Shown here: piece by piece, positions 44,295 through 56,048 of the stretch
Layout: each line of letters begins with the position of its first letter
Position numbering within the stretch: the stretch's first letter is position 1
Origin: Tausonia pullulans
Taxonomy: Eukaryota > Basidiomycota > Tremellomycetes > Cystofilobasidiales > Mrakiaceae
DNA length: 64,000 nt
Direction: 5' to 3'
NCBI GenBank assembly: GCA_951802195.1
Contig: OX637621.1
Location: 1,302,001-1,366,000, forward strand
Made by a program: the position numbers and the translations under genes
Notes under the pieces: generated by a model
Told to the model about the DNA's origin: nothing
The model's database searches: none
Seen by the model: the letters and a program-made list of their open reading frames with translations, nothing else

Positions 44295-45259
44295 GCTGGG
44301 CAACCGTGAGGTGGAGGTGGGTGGTGGTTGATGAGAGAAGGGTGGACAGGCTGGCTGTCGCTGTTTCGCTCTCTGGCGCGGTGGCGGGGCGCGCGCGGGC
44401 CTCTTCCTCGCCCTCGGCTCGTTCGACGCGAAGTGGAACGATTCGACGACCGCGCCGTTGCTCTCGCGCTCCTTTCCTTAATCTTCTCATGCCGAGAGTG
44501 GTGACGCATGCTATGCTGCGCAGCCTCTTACTACCCTCCATATCATCCGGATTGCCAGACCCATCTGCGCCTCCTGATTGATCGTGTGATTGGATGGCGA
44601 GCGGTGGAGGTCGTTGGCCAGGGCGCCTGTTCCCGCGAACCATTTCTCGCACGCATTGACTGTATTCAGGAAGCCGATGTAGTAGCAAATGGGCGTGTTG
44701 CTTGTGGGCAGTGATGTTCGACTGTGCTGGCTGATATCGCTTCGAGGGTTAAGGGTTACCGGACTTGAACCAGATGTGGAATTCTCTGTCAATCCCAAAG
44801 TCGAATACGAGATCAAACTAGCTGTGAAAAGAACCTCCAGGGTATCCAGAACTGCACCCTTTGTCAGTCACTTCAGGACATGTGGGAAGGGAAGAAGCCT
44901 TTGTTACCGCCACAGCGCCTGCGCATGGGTCTAAGGCCGCATCGGAGCGTCAAAATTTGTTGCCTCCAAATGGCTAAGAGATGGCTTGTTTATGTAGCAC
45001 GTGCCGTAGTCTGCCCAGTAGGTGAACCCATGGTGGGAAGTGGGGCCTGACGCCATCGAACCCCAGCGGGCCTTCCAGAAGGCTCGCTGCGAGGGTGGCT
45101 CGCTGCCGCGGGAGGCAATCTTTGGCCGCACGGCCGCGTTTTCGCGAGCAAGCAACCACCAACTTCTCTTCTCTCCCAGTAATCCCTTCTGGACTACTTC
45201 GCCCTTCCCCTTCCTCCTCATCCGTAGACCAGACCCGTTAATTCTTCGTCTGATTCAAA
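44295..45259. promoter_or_regulatory. Divergent promoter region, ERG25 / SSE1
   Basis: A 965-nt spacer carrying both promoters. It has pyrimidine-rich tracts just before the SSE1 start. One heat-shock-element-like inverted pair (TTCCAGAA) lies at 45073-45080. No clear sterol response element found by eye. Confidence 0.45.
45073..45080. promoter_or_regulatory. Heat-shock-element-like site (nTTCnnGAAn)
   Basis: CTTCCAGAAG is a perfect TTC-nn-GAA inverted pair, 180 nt before the SSE1 ATG. HSF1 sites usually need three units; I see only two here, so this may be chance or a weak site. Hsp110 genes are known HSF1 targets. Confidence 0.25.
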
Positions 45260-48200
45260 ATGGTGCGTTGCGCTCGAAGAGCATGCGAACGGGTATTCTC
45301 ACCTTCCAGCGCACACCCGCACAAGCCATAGACTCAAGGTGGCCAGCAAGCACGTGCCTAGCGTTGCAGGCCTGCGCCAGCCGCCCCTGTATCGGCACGC
45401 TTGGGCTCTGCTTAACGGCCGTCCTGTGGCTGTCCTGGGGAACACGTCCTGAGGCTGCCTGCTGCTTCCCTGGGTGTCTATCCTGGGTGTCGCGCGGAGG
45501 CGTAGCGGAGGCCCGCCGAACGAGGACGTACACCCCCCTCCTCCTCCTGCTGACGCTTTCCTTCCTTTCTCCCTCTTCCTTTCTCGTCCGCACTTCTCCT
45601 GTGTGTATCTAGGCTTCCGTCGTCGGTATTGATCTCGGCAACAGCAACTCCAAGGTGGGTTTGCAAGCCTTGTGCCGCTGAAACTCGAGAGCCAAGCGCT
45701 GACGCGGCTGCCTGCCGCCTGCTTTCTCCTCTCAGATTGGAGTCGCCCGCAAGAGGTTCGTCTTTTACCTTGCCCTCACGACGGCGCCAGGGATCTTGCC
45801 ACCGTACCCCTGTGCCCACACCTGAAAGGGGCTGTAGCTAACTGATCGCACGCTCGTCTGCTTCTCCGTGCCTCAGGGGAATCGATGTCATCGTCAGTGA
45901 CCCTTCTCTCTTTCGGCTTCTCCACAGAGAGTGTCAGCACTGACCCGACCGCTTTTCAACCCCCACTCTCCAGGCCAACGAGGTCTCCAACCGCGCTACC
46001 CCGTTCGTCCCTAGCTTTCCAGTATAGCAGTAAAAGGAGGTTGCGATTGGAAGACCTACTTGACGCTGACTCTGATATGCACTCGTTAAGGTCGCTCATC
46101 TCATTCACCGCGAGGCAGCGGTTTATTGGAGAGGCCGCTAAGACCGCCGAGACCTCCAACTTCAAGAACACCATCGGATCTTTGAAGCGTCTCATCGGAC
46201 GCAAGTTCGACGACCCGGGTACGTCATGCAGAGAGTGAAAGCGTCCGAGCGAGTGAGTCTGCTGACAGATGTCGCCCTCCGTGCGCCCCTCCCCTTGCTC
46301 AGAGATCCAAGAGATCGAGAAGAAGTTCCTCAACGCTGAGCTCGTCGACGCTAACGGACAGGTCGGAGTCAAGGTGCGTTGTTATCTGCTAGGGCGTCTT
46401 GCTCTACACCAAGGCTGACACTTCCACATTCAGGTCAACTACCTTGGCGAGCCCACCGTCTTCTCCGCCACCCAGCTCGTCGCTATGTACCTCGCCCGCC
46501 TCCGCGACCAGGCTGCCCTTGAGCTTGGCCAGGCTGTCTCGGACGTCACCATCTCGGTCCCCGGCTGGTTCACTGACCTCCAGCGTCGGGCCATGCTCAA
46601 CGCTGCTGAGATTGCCGGTCTCAACTGCCTTCGTCTCATCAACGACCTCACCGCGGTCGCCCTCGGTTACGGAATCACTAAGAGCGACCTCCCCGAGCTC
46701 CCCGAGCCCCCCAAGCACGTCGTCTTCATCGACGTCGGTCACTCCAACTACTCCGTCTGCGTCGCCGCCTTCTCCAAGGGCCAGGTCGACATCAAGTCGA
46801 CCGCGTTCGACCGCAACTTCGGTGGCCGTGACCTCGACTACGCTCTCGTCCAGCACTTTGCCACTGAGTTCAAGACCAAGTACAAGTTTGACGTCCTTTC
46901 CTCGCCCAAGGCCATCTTCCGTCTCTCTGCTGGGTGCGAGAAGCTCAAGAAGGTCCTCTCCGCCAACGCCGAGGCACCCATCAACGTCGAGGCCCTCATG
47001 AACGACGTTGACGCCGCGTCCAAGATGACTCGTGTCGAGTTTGAGGCGCTCGTCGCCGACCTCCTCAACCGTACTGAGGCCCCCATCCTCCAGGCTCTCG
47101 CCGACGCTGGCCTCGAGCCCTCGCAGGTCGACAACATCGAGCTCGTCGGAGGCTCGACCCGTGTCCCTGCCATCAAGGAGCGTATCTCTAAGATCTTCCC
47201 TGGCAAGATCCTCGGTGTCACCCTCAACCAGGATGAGGCCGTCGCCCGCGGAGCCACTTTCGCCTGCGCGTCTCTCTCCCCGGTCTTCAAGGTCCGCGAG
47301 TTCGCCATCAACGACATTAACGCCTACCCCATCTCGCTCTTCTGGGAGAAGGACCCCTCGGACGAGGAGACCTCGATCCTCGCCTACCCTGTCCGTAACC
47401 GGATCCCCTCGACCAAGGTTCTCACCTTCGCTCGCTCGGGACCCTTCGAGCTCGAGGCCAAGCACGACGAGTCGGTTCCCCTTCCTGGCAACGTTTCCCC
47501 CTGGATCGGCAAGGCCACCTTCAAGGCCCCTCAGTCTGCTGAGCCCCAGACCATCAAGGTCAAGGCTCGCCTCAACCTCCACGGTGTCCTCGCGTTCGAG
47601 GGCGCCTACATCCACGAGGAGATCGAGAAGGAGGACATCTCCGCTCCTGCCTCGGGTGCAGCCACCCCGATGGAGACCGACGCCGCCCCTGTCGAAGGCG
47701 AGGCTCCTGCCCCCAAGAAGATGAAGAAGGTTGTCAAGAAGACCGACATCCCCTTCGTCACCGGCTACTCGGGCCTCGACGTCTCTGTCGTCAATGACTT
47801 CCGGGAGAAGGAGGGCCAGATGGCCGCCTCCGACAAGCTCGTCACCGAGACCGAGGTGAGTTGTTTGTCATCCGCAGTCAGTACTTTGGTCACACTCTGA
47901 CTTTTCTCCGCCCCTCCTCCTCACAGGACCGCAAGAACGCCCTCGAGGAGTACGTCTACGACGCTCGCTCCAAGCTCGACGGCCGCTGGGCTCCCTTCGT
48001 TCAGGCTGCCGAGAAGGAGAAGCTCCTTGGCATGCTTCAGGATGCTGAGGACTGGCTCTACACCGAGGAGGGCGAGGACGCGACCAAGTCGGTTTACGTC
48101 GCCAAACTCGACCACCTCCTCACTGTCGGTGGCCCCATCGCCGCTCGCTTCAAGGAGGATGAGTCCCGCGCCAAGGCTGCGTCGGCCCTCCGTGAGGCGA

Positions 48201-48637
48201 CCAACGAGGTTCTCCAGAAGGCCAACTCTGGCGACGAGAAGTACTCGCACATTGACCCCAAGGAGATGGAGTCTGTCGTACGTGTTCAGCGCTAGCTGAT
48301 TGTCATTCTTTGTCCTTCGTGTGCTGATGTCTTTTTCTTCCCACTTTGTCCTTCAAAGGTTGAGAAGGCCGCCCTCGCCGACTCGTGGCTTTCCAACCAG
48401 ATGGCCAAGCAGGCTGAGCGCCCCAAGAACGTCGACCCGGCCACCACGTCGGCCGAGATTCTCAAGCGCCGGGATGAGGTCGTCTTCTTCTGCAACTCGA
48501 TCCTCAACAAGCCCAAGCCCCGCGCCCCGAAGGTCGACACCACCCAGGAGGAGCAGCCCAAGAAGGAGGAGCCGACCCCGATGGAGACCGACGCTGAGGA
48601 GCCCCACGCCGAGGTTCTCGGTGACGAGCTCGACTAA
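45260..48637 (+). CDS. SSE1: Hsp110-family chaperone / Hsp70 nucleotide exchange factor Sse1
   Basis: Cytosolic Hsp110 that releases ADP from Hsp70 and helps disaggregation. Ten coding exons: 45260-45262, 45613-45654, 45736-45755, 45877-45892, 45974-46002, 46091-46218, 46303-46373, 46434-47855, 47927-48277 and 48359-48637, total 2361 nt (786 residues). The first coding exon is only the ATG. The ATPase domain has VVGIDLGNSNSKIGVAR, NEVSNRATPS, QRFIGEAAK, TDLQRRAMLNAAEIAGLNCL, FIDVGHSNYSV and ELVGGSTRVPAIKERI. An acidic/Lys-rich linker (PMETDAAPVEGEAPAPKK) sits in the substrate-binding part, followed by the helical lid (NALEEYVYDARSKL). The end PMETDAEEPHAEVLGDELD is acidic, not EEVD, as in Sse1. 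Confidence 0.96.
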
Positions 48638-48797
48638 GGAGGGTGCCTTTATTTGCCTCTTCTATAAAGCTCCTTCTGTAGCTTCACCTTACAGCCCTCC
48701 TACAGCCCCTCCTCCCTCTCCTTCCCTTGCTCTTCATCGTTTCGTAAATTGCATGTTCTGATAGCAACAAAAGCGAGCCAGAGAGAGCGAAAGACAA

Positions 48798-51700
48798 TCA
48801 ACCGTAGCACTTGCAGTCACACCCCGGGACGGGGCATGTTGTGTTTCTCCGCTTCCCGCCACCCTCGTCGTCGTCGTCGCTGTCATCGTCGTCGTCTTCG
48901 TCGTAGATGTCGCGTTTAGGCGCCGTCGATGGCAGCTTGACTTTGGGCGGCGGCGGCGCCTCGTACCCTGGGTGAGATAAGGGCAGACTGAAGGTCGTGG
49001 CGGAGCCTTCGTCGAAGCCGAACCACTCGGCGAGGTGAGCGCGGTGGCCGCCATGGCGACAAGCTGCAGGGAAGGCGTTGCGTTCGTCAGTGGGATTTCC
49101 GATGTTCTGAGCACGACGGTCAAGGGGAGGAAAGAACGCACTGAGGCAGAAGAGGGGCATCGACTTGAGCATGTCTGGGAATAGAAGAGAAGCAGACTTC
49201 GTCAGCGACAGGCTCAGGTCTCAGCCCAACACGACGTACCCTCGCTTTCCGAATCGCGTCCACGTGAGGCGCCGACTTGCTGACCGAGGCTGAGAAGACC
49301 TGGGAGAGGGAGGCCAGAATCAGCAACGACGAGTAAGGGAGACATCGAGGACACAACGCTCACAGATTGCGCAGCGGGGGAGCGAGTTGGAGCAATTAGG
49401 GCAGAGAGTCGCCTAACGGAATGGAAGCATCAGTATCGTATGGGCGGAAGCAGATTAAAAGGAGCCGCCGCTCTTACCGAGGAATTGCCCCTGGAGAACA
49501 GTGTCGGCTGTGCATCACCCGGCTCGACGTTCTTGTTGCAACTGAGGAAAGGTGATGCTCACGTTAGGTCATCACACACAAGAAACACACCGAGAGGCTC
49601 ACTAGTGGCACCGCAGAAAGATCTGCCTCGGCCGCTCGACGCTCTCCCCGCGCTCGCGGGCAAGTCGACCCCTTCCCTCCCGAAACCTCGCCCGCTCCGC
49701 AAACATCCCCAGAGCATGCAGCTCCGCCTCATAAGCCTCGATCCACCGGTTGACCTCCGGGCCAAGTGAGATGGGGGCGTGGGCGGCGAGGAGAGCGACA
49801 GTTTGGATGTCTGATGACCTGTCGAGGTAGTTTTGGAGGAGAACGAGGGTGTCCGGGGAACAGAGACCGGTGAGACAGAGGCCTGCGAGGTCGCCAAAGG
49901 AGATGGTATCGGCGAGGAGGTCGCGGAGCTTGGCAGACACCTGGAGTTATGGACGTGTGAGTTGCTTGTTCGTACAACTTGACGGATCGTTGCGAAACGC
50001 ACGTCAAAGTCCCGTTTGAACTTGAGGGAGAGCGCAAGTTGGTCTTTGAGGGCCAGATCTTCCTCATCGTACGAGCCACCAAGGCCGGAGGACATGACCG
50101 CGCGCAAGAAGGGTGAGTCGATCTTGTTGACGATCCGCCCACGCCAGGAGGACTCCGTGTCTGTGGCAGAGGCAGCGTGTTCAAGATGAAGCCTGAGAGA
50201 CAGGGCGAGGGCGATGTGCTCTTGTTCTGACGAAGAGTGAAGAAGAGAGTTAGCAAGGAAAGACGCCTTGGAGGACCGGCGACGCACTCTCGCTTGCCGT
50301 GAGGATTTTGATGCTGTGCTCGATACCGCCGAGGAAGAGGCCATAGAATGCCGCCTGCTCAATATCGTCGTTGAGCTCTAGCCTGTTCCACGGCTGACAG
50401 TCAGCCCTGATGTTGCCTCGGCTCAGCCCAAAGATGGAAGACATACCTCCTTATCTCCTTCCGCAGATCCTCGTCGCTCAAGTCCCACCCGAGGACTGCC
50501 AGCCCAGCGACCCGCCTGGCTACTCGGTCTGAGTCTACTTGGATGCGAGCCCCACCTCCACCGGACCCGGCTTGAAATTGCGCTGCGAGCGCCTCGCATC
50601 CCCTATCGAATTGAGCGGCCATCCCGCGTGCAGGTAAGCTGATCGAGCTTGCCGTTGGCGTATGAAGGCCACTGGAGCCACCTCTGCTAGGTGAGTGGTG
50701 CGAGTTTGGGAAGTTGCGGTGGCGCGAGCTTAGTTGTCCTGATGGCCGGTGGTCGTGGAAGGGGAGGGCGACGTACGACGACGGCCGAGAGAGGGGAGCC
50801 GAGGAAGGCGTGGGAGGGAAGGAATGCCAAAGGGCGTGGACACCGACGAGGGAGAAGTCGTAGTGATTGGCTTCGTCAAGAGCGCCGGAGAACTTCGCGA
50901 TATAGGCGTTGAACCACTTCCAAAAGTCGGAGAGAGCCTCGTCCTGCTCGTCCAGCTGGGTCGCAATCGTGGCATTTGAACCGAACTGGAGGGAGACATG
51001 TCTCGTCAGTGATACTCGATCGAGTCCAGTGATGAGTGCAGAGCTCACATCTTCGAGACCGTAGCCCATCTCGGCGCGCCTCCGCATCTTGGCAGCGATA
51101 TCGATTCCAAGCAGCACAGAGGCGTTCCGCCTCCGCACAGGTGAGGAGTCGTCCAAAACCCTCCGGGACGAAGTTGACAAGCCGCGTGCTCGCCCGGGCT
51201 GGAGGCTCTCTTGAATGGCGGCTCGGTTCATAGGACTCGGGTCCCGCGCACTCAGGCGGCGCTGGGCCAGAGCGCTGTCGGATTGGAGCGTCGGTACGAT
51301 CACTGGAGTCTGGGACGGAGCTCGAGACGGAACTATTGAGGACGAGCCACCGTTGAGGTGCAGACGGTGGGCCAGGATGTCGGGCAAGGGAAGGAGGGGA
51401 ACAGCGACGTCTGGTACTGAGGGCGACGGGTCCGGGATAGAAGTGCCGCCTGGAGGAAGAGATGGGGCGATTGTAAAGAGGGAGGGTCCGAAGCTGAGCT
51501 CGGAGGAGGGGGAGAAGAGGAGCTGGAAACACAGAGTCAGTCAAGATGAGCGAAGACTCCGTACTCTTTCGTTGTGGGACGAACAGGCCAGCGTTCAACG
51601 ACGGACGGCCAGAAGATGCGACCTCCTTGCGAAGCCGAGAGCGACGCAAGGCACGCGCGACTTGACGGAGGGACCTCGCCGTTCTTGTCACCTCTATAGG

Positions 51701-53229
51701 CAAAGGCCAGTGCAGCAAAGCCTGCCGTTTCGGACGGCGGAGGCGGGACTGAGAAAGTGAGGGAGGTCAACCAGCCGAACCAGCCGGGCTCGTAGGCTGA
51801 AGGAGTACTCACTCCTAATGGGCTCCCCCACCACGACAAGCCGTCGTTCGGGATCCTGATCCTGGCCGTCCTCAAGCGACTCGTCCGTTTCGCCCTGAGG
51901 ATTCACAAGATCCCAGACGCCGATTGTCCCACCCCGCTCGCTGATAACAAGCCGACCGCGCCTTTCCGGATCCCATTTGATGCCTGTCGGGCCAGAGAGG
52001 AGACCCCCCGACTCGCCGTCCCCCTCCTCGAGCTTGAAGACCTCCCTTTCCGGTGCACGCTTGTCCCAGACCCGCACCAGTCCTCCTCCTGCGCCGACCC
52101 ATCCCATGTTTCCGCCGTTAGACTTGCTTTCTCGAAGGCTCTCCCGCTGAGGAGCTCTCGCCTTCACATTACCTGCTGCGTACCAGCAGGCGAGGATGTC
52201 CTCGCTGAACGGATCCGTCTCCAGACCGATCGGTGTAGGTCGCTCAAAGGCCGGCCCACTACCGACGACTCCGCTGGTCCCATTTCCAGGCGCGTAGTTG
52301 GCTGGTCCATAGGCTCGGGGACCGAACTGAAGGATGGGGAGGTGTCCTCCGGGCGATGCTGGCGTGCGAACGTCGTAGAGCATGATGTGTTGTCGCTGCG
52401 TCGCGACGGCGAGGACCGATGCCGAGAGCCAGGCAAGGTCATTAACTGTGTCGGACTGCGAGAGCTGGCCGAGAGGCTTGCGTTTGTCTGCAGTCGATGA
52501 GCCATGTTCGGCTGGTTGATCGGTCGGGAAAAGACCACCACCCCCGTTGCCGTTCGTCAACGAAGCAGCATGAGCCCCCGAGGCGTTCCCATCGAGACGC
52601 GAGACGTCCCAGAGGAGAACGGCCGGGTCCGATTGGCGACCCTTGGCGGCGAAGCCTTGGGCAAGCAGATGCTGAGGACCCTGAGGGGAGAAGGCGAGCG
52701 CCGCCGTCGGCCGAGATTGGCGTGGTGGGGTGAGGGTCGTTGTAGAGGTGGTCGAGACAGAGGTCGAAGTTGTCGGGTCGGAGGATGCCGAACGAGGGAA
52801 GGAGACGAGGGTGATGGCCCCACTCGTCCCGTTGGAGGTTGCGAGGAGGGGAGCTGGTGACTGAGGGGACCACGCTAGGGCCTGGGGATACAGAGCAGTG
52901 TGATAAATGTGACAATTGCTTGTCCAGTCAGTCAGGCGCGAGAATCAGACGAGGACGACGACGATGCGGACTGCCGACAACGCGACGACGATGGACTCGC
53001 GACGGACGAACCCTAATAGACCCCACATCAGCCTTGGATGCTACAGGAACTGCTTGGTCGGCCTACATGTACGCAAGAGAGAGTCAGATGCAAGCCGAGA
53101 CGTTTACCAGCCAAGGCGGCAACGGACCTTCCAGGTGTAGAGCTGGATGATCTTGCCCTGGGCAATGACGAAGCTGGATGTCTTGAGAGGGTCCCAGAGA
53201 AAGAACGTTCTCGACGAAACGCTCTCCAT
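48798..53229 (-). CDS. SEA4: SEA/GATOR2 complex subunit Sea4 (MIOS)
   Basis: Vacuole-associated WD40/RING-like subunit of the SEACAT (GATOR2) complex, which promotes TORC1 signalling. Many exons; the first is 53128-53229 (MESVSSRTFFLWDPLKTS, IIQLYTWK) with a GTCCGT donor. The propeller follows: ALAWSPQSPAPLLATSNG, NDLAWLSASVLAVATQRQHIML, LVRVWDKRAPEREVF, GPTGIKWDPERRGRLVI. Then comes an alpha-solenoid part (KMRRRAEMGYGLEDV, FWKWFNAYIAKFS, VLGWDLSDEDLRKEI). The C-terminal zinc module has CNKNVEPG, CPNCSNSLPRCAIC, CRHGGHRAHLAEWF and CPVPGCDCKCYG, as in Mios. An acidic/poly-Asp insert (EDDDDDSDDDDEGG) splits the last finger. The CRHGGH...CPVPGCDCKC arrangement is diagnostic of Mios/Sea4 rather than other WD40 proteins. 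Confidence 0.88.
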
Positions 53230-53480
53230 TGCTAGCTAGCTGGGGCCAGGAGGAATGAGGGCTGGTTGCTGGTGTGTGTACGTGCGTGATCGTTTGGAGG
53301 TCATCGCGAGCTCTCGACGCGCCGCGCTCGCCAGGACCTTCGCTCGTCGCCTCGACTCGAGTCGAGGGAGCCTTCCTCTTATTCTCAGCCAACCACCACG
53401 ACCTCATCCTCATCCGGGACCGCATCCCCTCCTCGGCCGCCTTCGCCTCCCAGACAATCCTCGCCCCAATTCTTCGCGCG
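53230..53480. promoter_or_regulatory. Bidirectional promoter, SEA4 / DAD4
   Basis: 251 nt between divergent start codons. No specific site recognised. Confidence 0.4.
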
Positions 53481-53944
53481 ATGCAGAACCCTCACCAAGA
53501 GCACCAGTCGATGCTCCTCGCCCGCATCATCAAGAATGTGCGCAACCGCCTGTTTGCTCCAAGCATGGCCGGTCACCTGGACTTAGGAACAATATAGCTG
53601 ACACATGCCAATCTGTCCTCCCATCCAGGTCGACAAATGCAACGAGGCCGTCCGTGATCTCGGCTTCCATCTCGAGGTTCTTCGCGTCGCGTCGTCCTTC
53701 GCTCACGCACGAACAACAACTGACTTCCGCCTCCGCCTCTCTCCCTTCACCTCAATTCACTTTTCAGGAGATACTCTCCCACCCCTCAACCTACGAAATC
53801 ACCGTCGCCTCCCGCCTCTTCGAGTCATACAACCGCAACGTCGCGTATAACCTCGGTCGGATCGGCGCTCAGCATCAGCAGCAGCAACAAGCGGCCCCTT
53901 CTTCGGGTGTAGAGGCGGAGGAGAAGCAGACGCGCTTGGCTTAA
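53481..53944 (+). CDS. DAD4: DASH complex subunit Dad4
   Basis: Small subunit of the DASH/Dam1 ring that couples kinetochores to microtubule plus ends; the complex is fungal. Exons 53481-53537, 53629-53676 and 53768-53944 total 282 nt (93 residues). The sequence MQNPHQEHQSMLLARIIKN, then VDKCNEAVRDLGFHLE, then VASRLFESYNRNVAYNLG matches Dad4 (N-P-H-E-Q at the start, LLARII.NV.K.NE, YxRNVxYxL near the end). Residues 70-93 form a Gln-rich and Glu-rich tail that the 72-residue yeast protein lacks. The gene shares a short promoter with SEA4. Confidence 0.93.
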
Positions 53945-54732
53945 TGCAAGGGGGGAGGTCTTTAGAGCTCTTTCGAGCTTGGACTTGGGACAGGCGGGCG
54001 TAGGTGGGATTGCGCGGGCACGGAAGGGACACGTCTCCGTCCCAAGCAAATCAACGCGTCTCTTCGGTCGGCGCGTCCTCCTGCCCGCCGAACCAAAGTA
54101 AGCCAGCGACGTCAGCGCGCTGTGCGCTCCGTCATGAGGGCGGGGACAGGTGGATGCGTTCGACGAGGAGGTCATGAGGGGAAGGCGGAATGGCGACACA
54201 GTGGACTGGCCTCGGAGCGGGATCTTCGTTGCCCACGATCGGTCGGTCGGCATCACCAGGCCATCTGGCTCGATGGTCTGCCGCAGATGGTCGTTCGATC
54301 GCTTGGAGACCTGTGGCGATCTCAATTCGGCCGGGTGCGGAGAGCATTGGGCGGGCGGACGCTTGGACGGCAGCTTCAAGGTGCAGTTGCAAGGGTGCTG
54401 GGCAGACATCATGGTATTGCTTTGCTTCGCCTTTTACTCGAGAGAGCTTGACGTTTATTTATCTACTCATTCATCATATGGAAGGAGGGGATGTCGGGTA
54501 AAAGATGGAAACCATTGTAGGGGCGGACGTGCATTGACGGAAGGAGCTGTGTGGAGACTGGAGTAGCAAAAGCAAGATAGGGAACACGAAGCTAAAAATA
54601 ACCGACTAAGCAAAAGAGGGGTAGCGATAAAGCAAAATGAAGCAGCGGGATAGCAGGGTAAGCAGCACAAATTTAGAACGAAAAGCAAAGCAAAGAGATG
54701 AGTCGTCAGAGGGTCAAGGGAACCAAAGGTCA
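53945..54732. other. Intergenic between convergent DAD4 and the 54733 gene
   Basis: 788 nt, more AT-rich toward 54400-54730. Open frames exist on both strands but none shows conserved sequence or intron pattern. I see no RNA gene. Confidence 0.4.
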
Positions 54733-55720
54733 ATTATGCGAAGCGCCGACGCTTGAAGTTCTGCTGGCTGGTCTCGCTCTCTTCATCCGAGCCTGAGGAT
54801 GATGAGTCGTTGTAGAGCATAGAGGCAAGACGTCGATTAGAGGATGAAACGTGCATAGGCGAGGACGAGGGCGAGGACGAAGGTGTTGGCAGCCTGAGGT
54901 TGAAAGAACACCGGTGTCAAAGAGCTAGCCGTTGATCTAGATGAGAACCTATAGAGATACGACCCACCCGAATTTTGCCGCCTTGCAAGCCCAGAATCTT
55001 GCCCCCGTTGTCAGATCGAGGACGAATCGGCGTGCTCCATCCTGCGAGACGGCAAGTGTACGAAGACCGCGCCGGCCGGCGAGTGGAGTGCCCGGGATGA
55101 ACTGGGACGCAAAGGAAGAATGTACCTGTTTGGTAGTGGGAAAGGCGGTCTGAGACATGGGTGGCGAGGTCGGCGGGGAGAGCTCGATGGATGATACAGT
55201 GGCGGTGGCAAACTGAAAGGCGCAGCGGGGGAGGGGACTGCAAGGGCGAAGGATCAGAGATGTGCCGGTAAATCTTGTCAAAGAATATACTCACGAGTAC
55301 ATTGTAGGTGAGAGTGAAGTGATGTATGCTACCCAGAGCGACAAGTGTAGGCGAGGCTAGCCAATCGAGATAAAGAGGTTGAAGAGAGACCGAACCAACG
55401 AGCCAGCCAGGAGACGGGCGGAGAGCGTGCAATGTGGTGGTAGTCGGAGGGAAAAGAGCGCACACGTGAGCGGACCACAAGAAGTTCGACTGACTGTCTC
55501 GGAGAAGCTACAAACAAGAAGAGAAATGATTTGTGACGGGAGGATCAGATGAAGCCCGCGGCGGGCTGGCCCGCAACACCCGCCTGAGACCTTTTTTGCG
55601 GGCTGCGGTTGAGTACGGCCTGCAGACAGGCCTAGGCCATTTGGTGAAGCAATTTTCGTGTCTCTCTCGATCTGCAGCTTTCGAGGACGGGAACCATCTT
55701 GAGAAAGGTAAGATACTGCT
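54733..55720 (-). CDS. Unrecognised multi-exon gene with beta-propeller-like strands (5' end unresolved)
   Basis: Exons I can support: 55295-55507 (RDSQSNFLWSAHVCALFP, then HALRPSPGWLVGSVSLQP, VALGSIHHFTLTYNVL), 54968-55212 (FATATVSSIELSPPTS, GRRGLRTLAVSQDGARRF, VLDLTTGARFWACKAAKFG) and 54733-54893 (LPTPSSSPSSSPMHVSS, ending SDEESETSQQNFKRRRFA). Their phases join. An upstream exon 55591 to about 55720 (RKLQIERDTKIASPNG, ending QPQPAKK) is likely, joined through a weak GTCTCA donor. I did not find a safe start codon. The alternation of hydrophobic strands with SQDGxRxxVLDLTTG suggests WD40-type blades; the basic C-terminus KRRRFA could be a nuclear signal. Function unknown. Confidence 0.5.
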
Positions 55721-56048
55721 GGTCAATCTCCAGAGAGCAAGCGGTTGCGCGGTCCCAACTTAAGGAAGCGCGCGCGCCGGCCGTCAAGCGAAAAGGGGAA
55801 CGTGATGCAGGGCCAGAGAGGCACGAGAATGTCAAAATAATTTTGGAATCAAGGTCGTAGAGGAGGCGAAAATGCGTGCGTGCGCGAGAGAAGGAGAAAT
55901 TGAAGAGAGAAAGCGAGACTGGGATACGATCACAGGATGCTGCGAGACTAGACCAAACCGATGGTCATGTTCAAGGGAGAGACTATCAATGATGAAGCAT
56001 GGTAAAATGCTAGGAGTGCTATGAACAGGAAGAGAGAGAGGGAGTGAC
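55721..56048. other. Spacer between the 54733 gene and the kinase gene
   Basis: About 330 nt; may include the first exon of the 54733 gene. Pyrimidine-rich on the minus strand. Nothing certain. Confidence 0.3.

Noticed and set aside
44745-44815. A possible second tRNA on the minus strand around GGTTCAAGTCCGGT.
   Set aside because: Only a partial T-arm forms; no acceptor stem or D arm can be paired with it.
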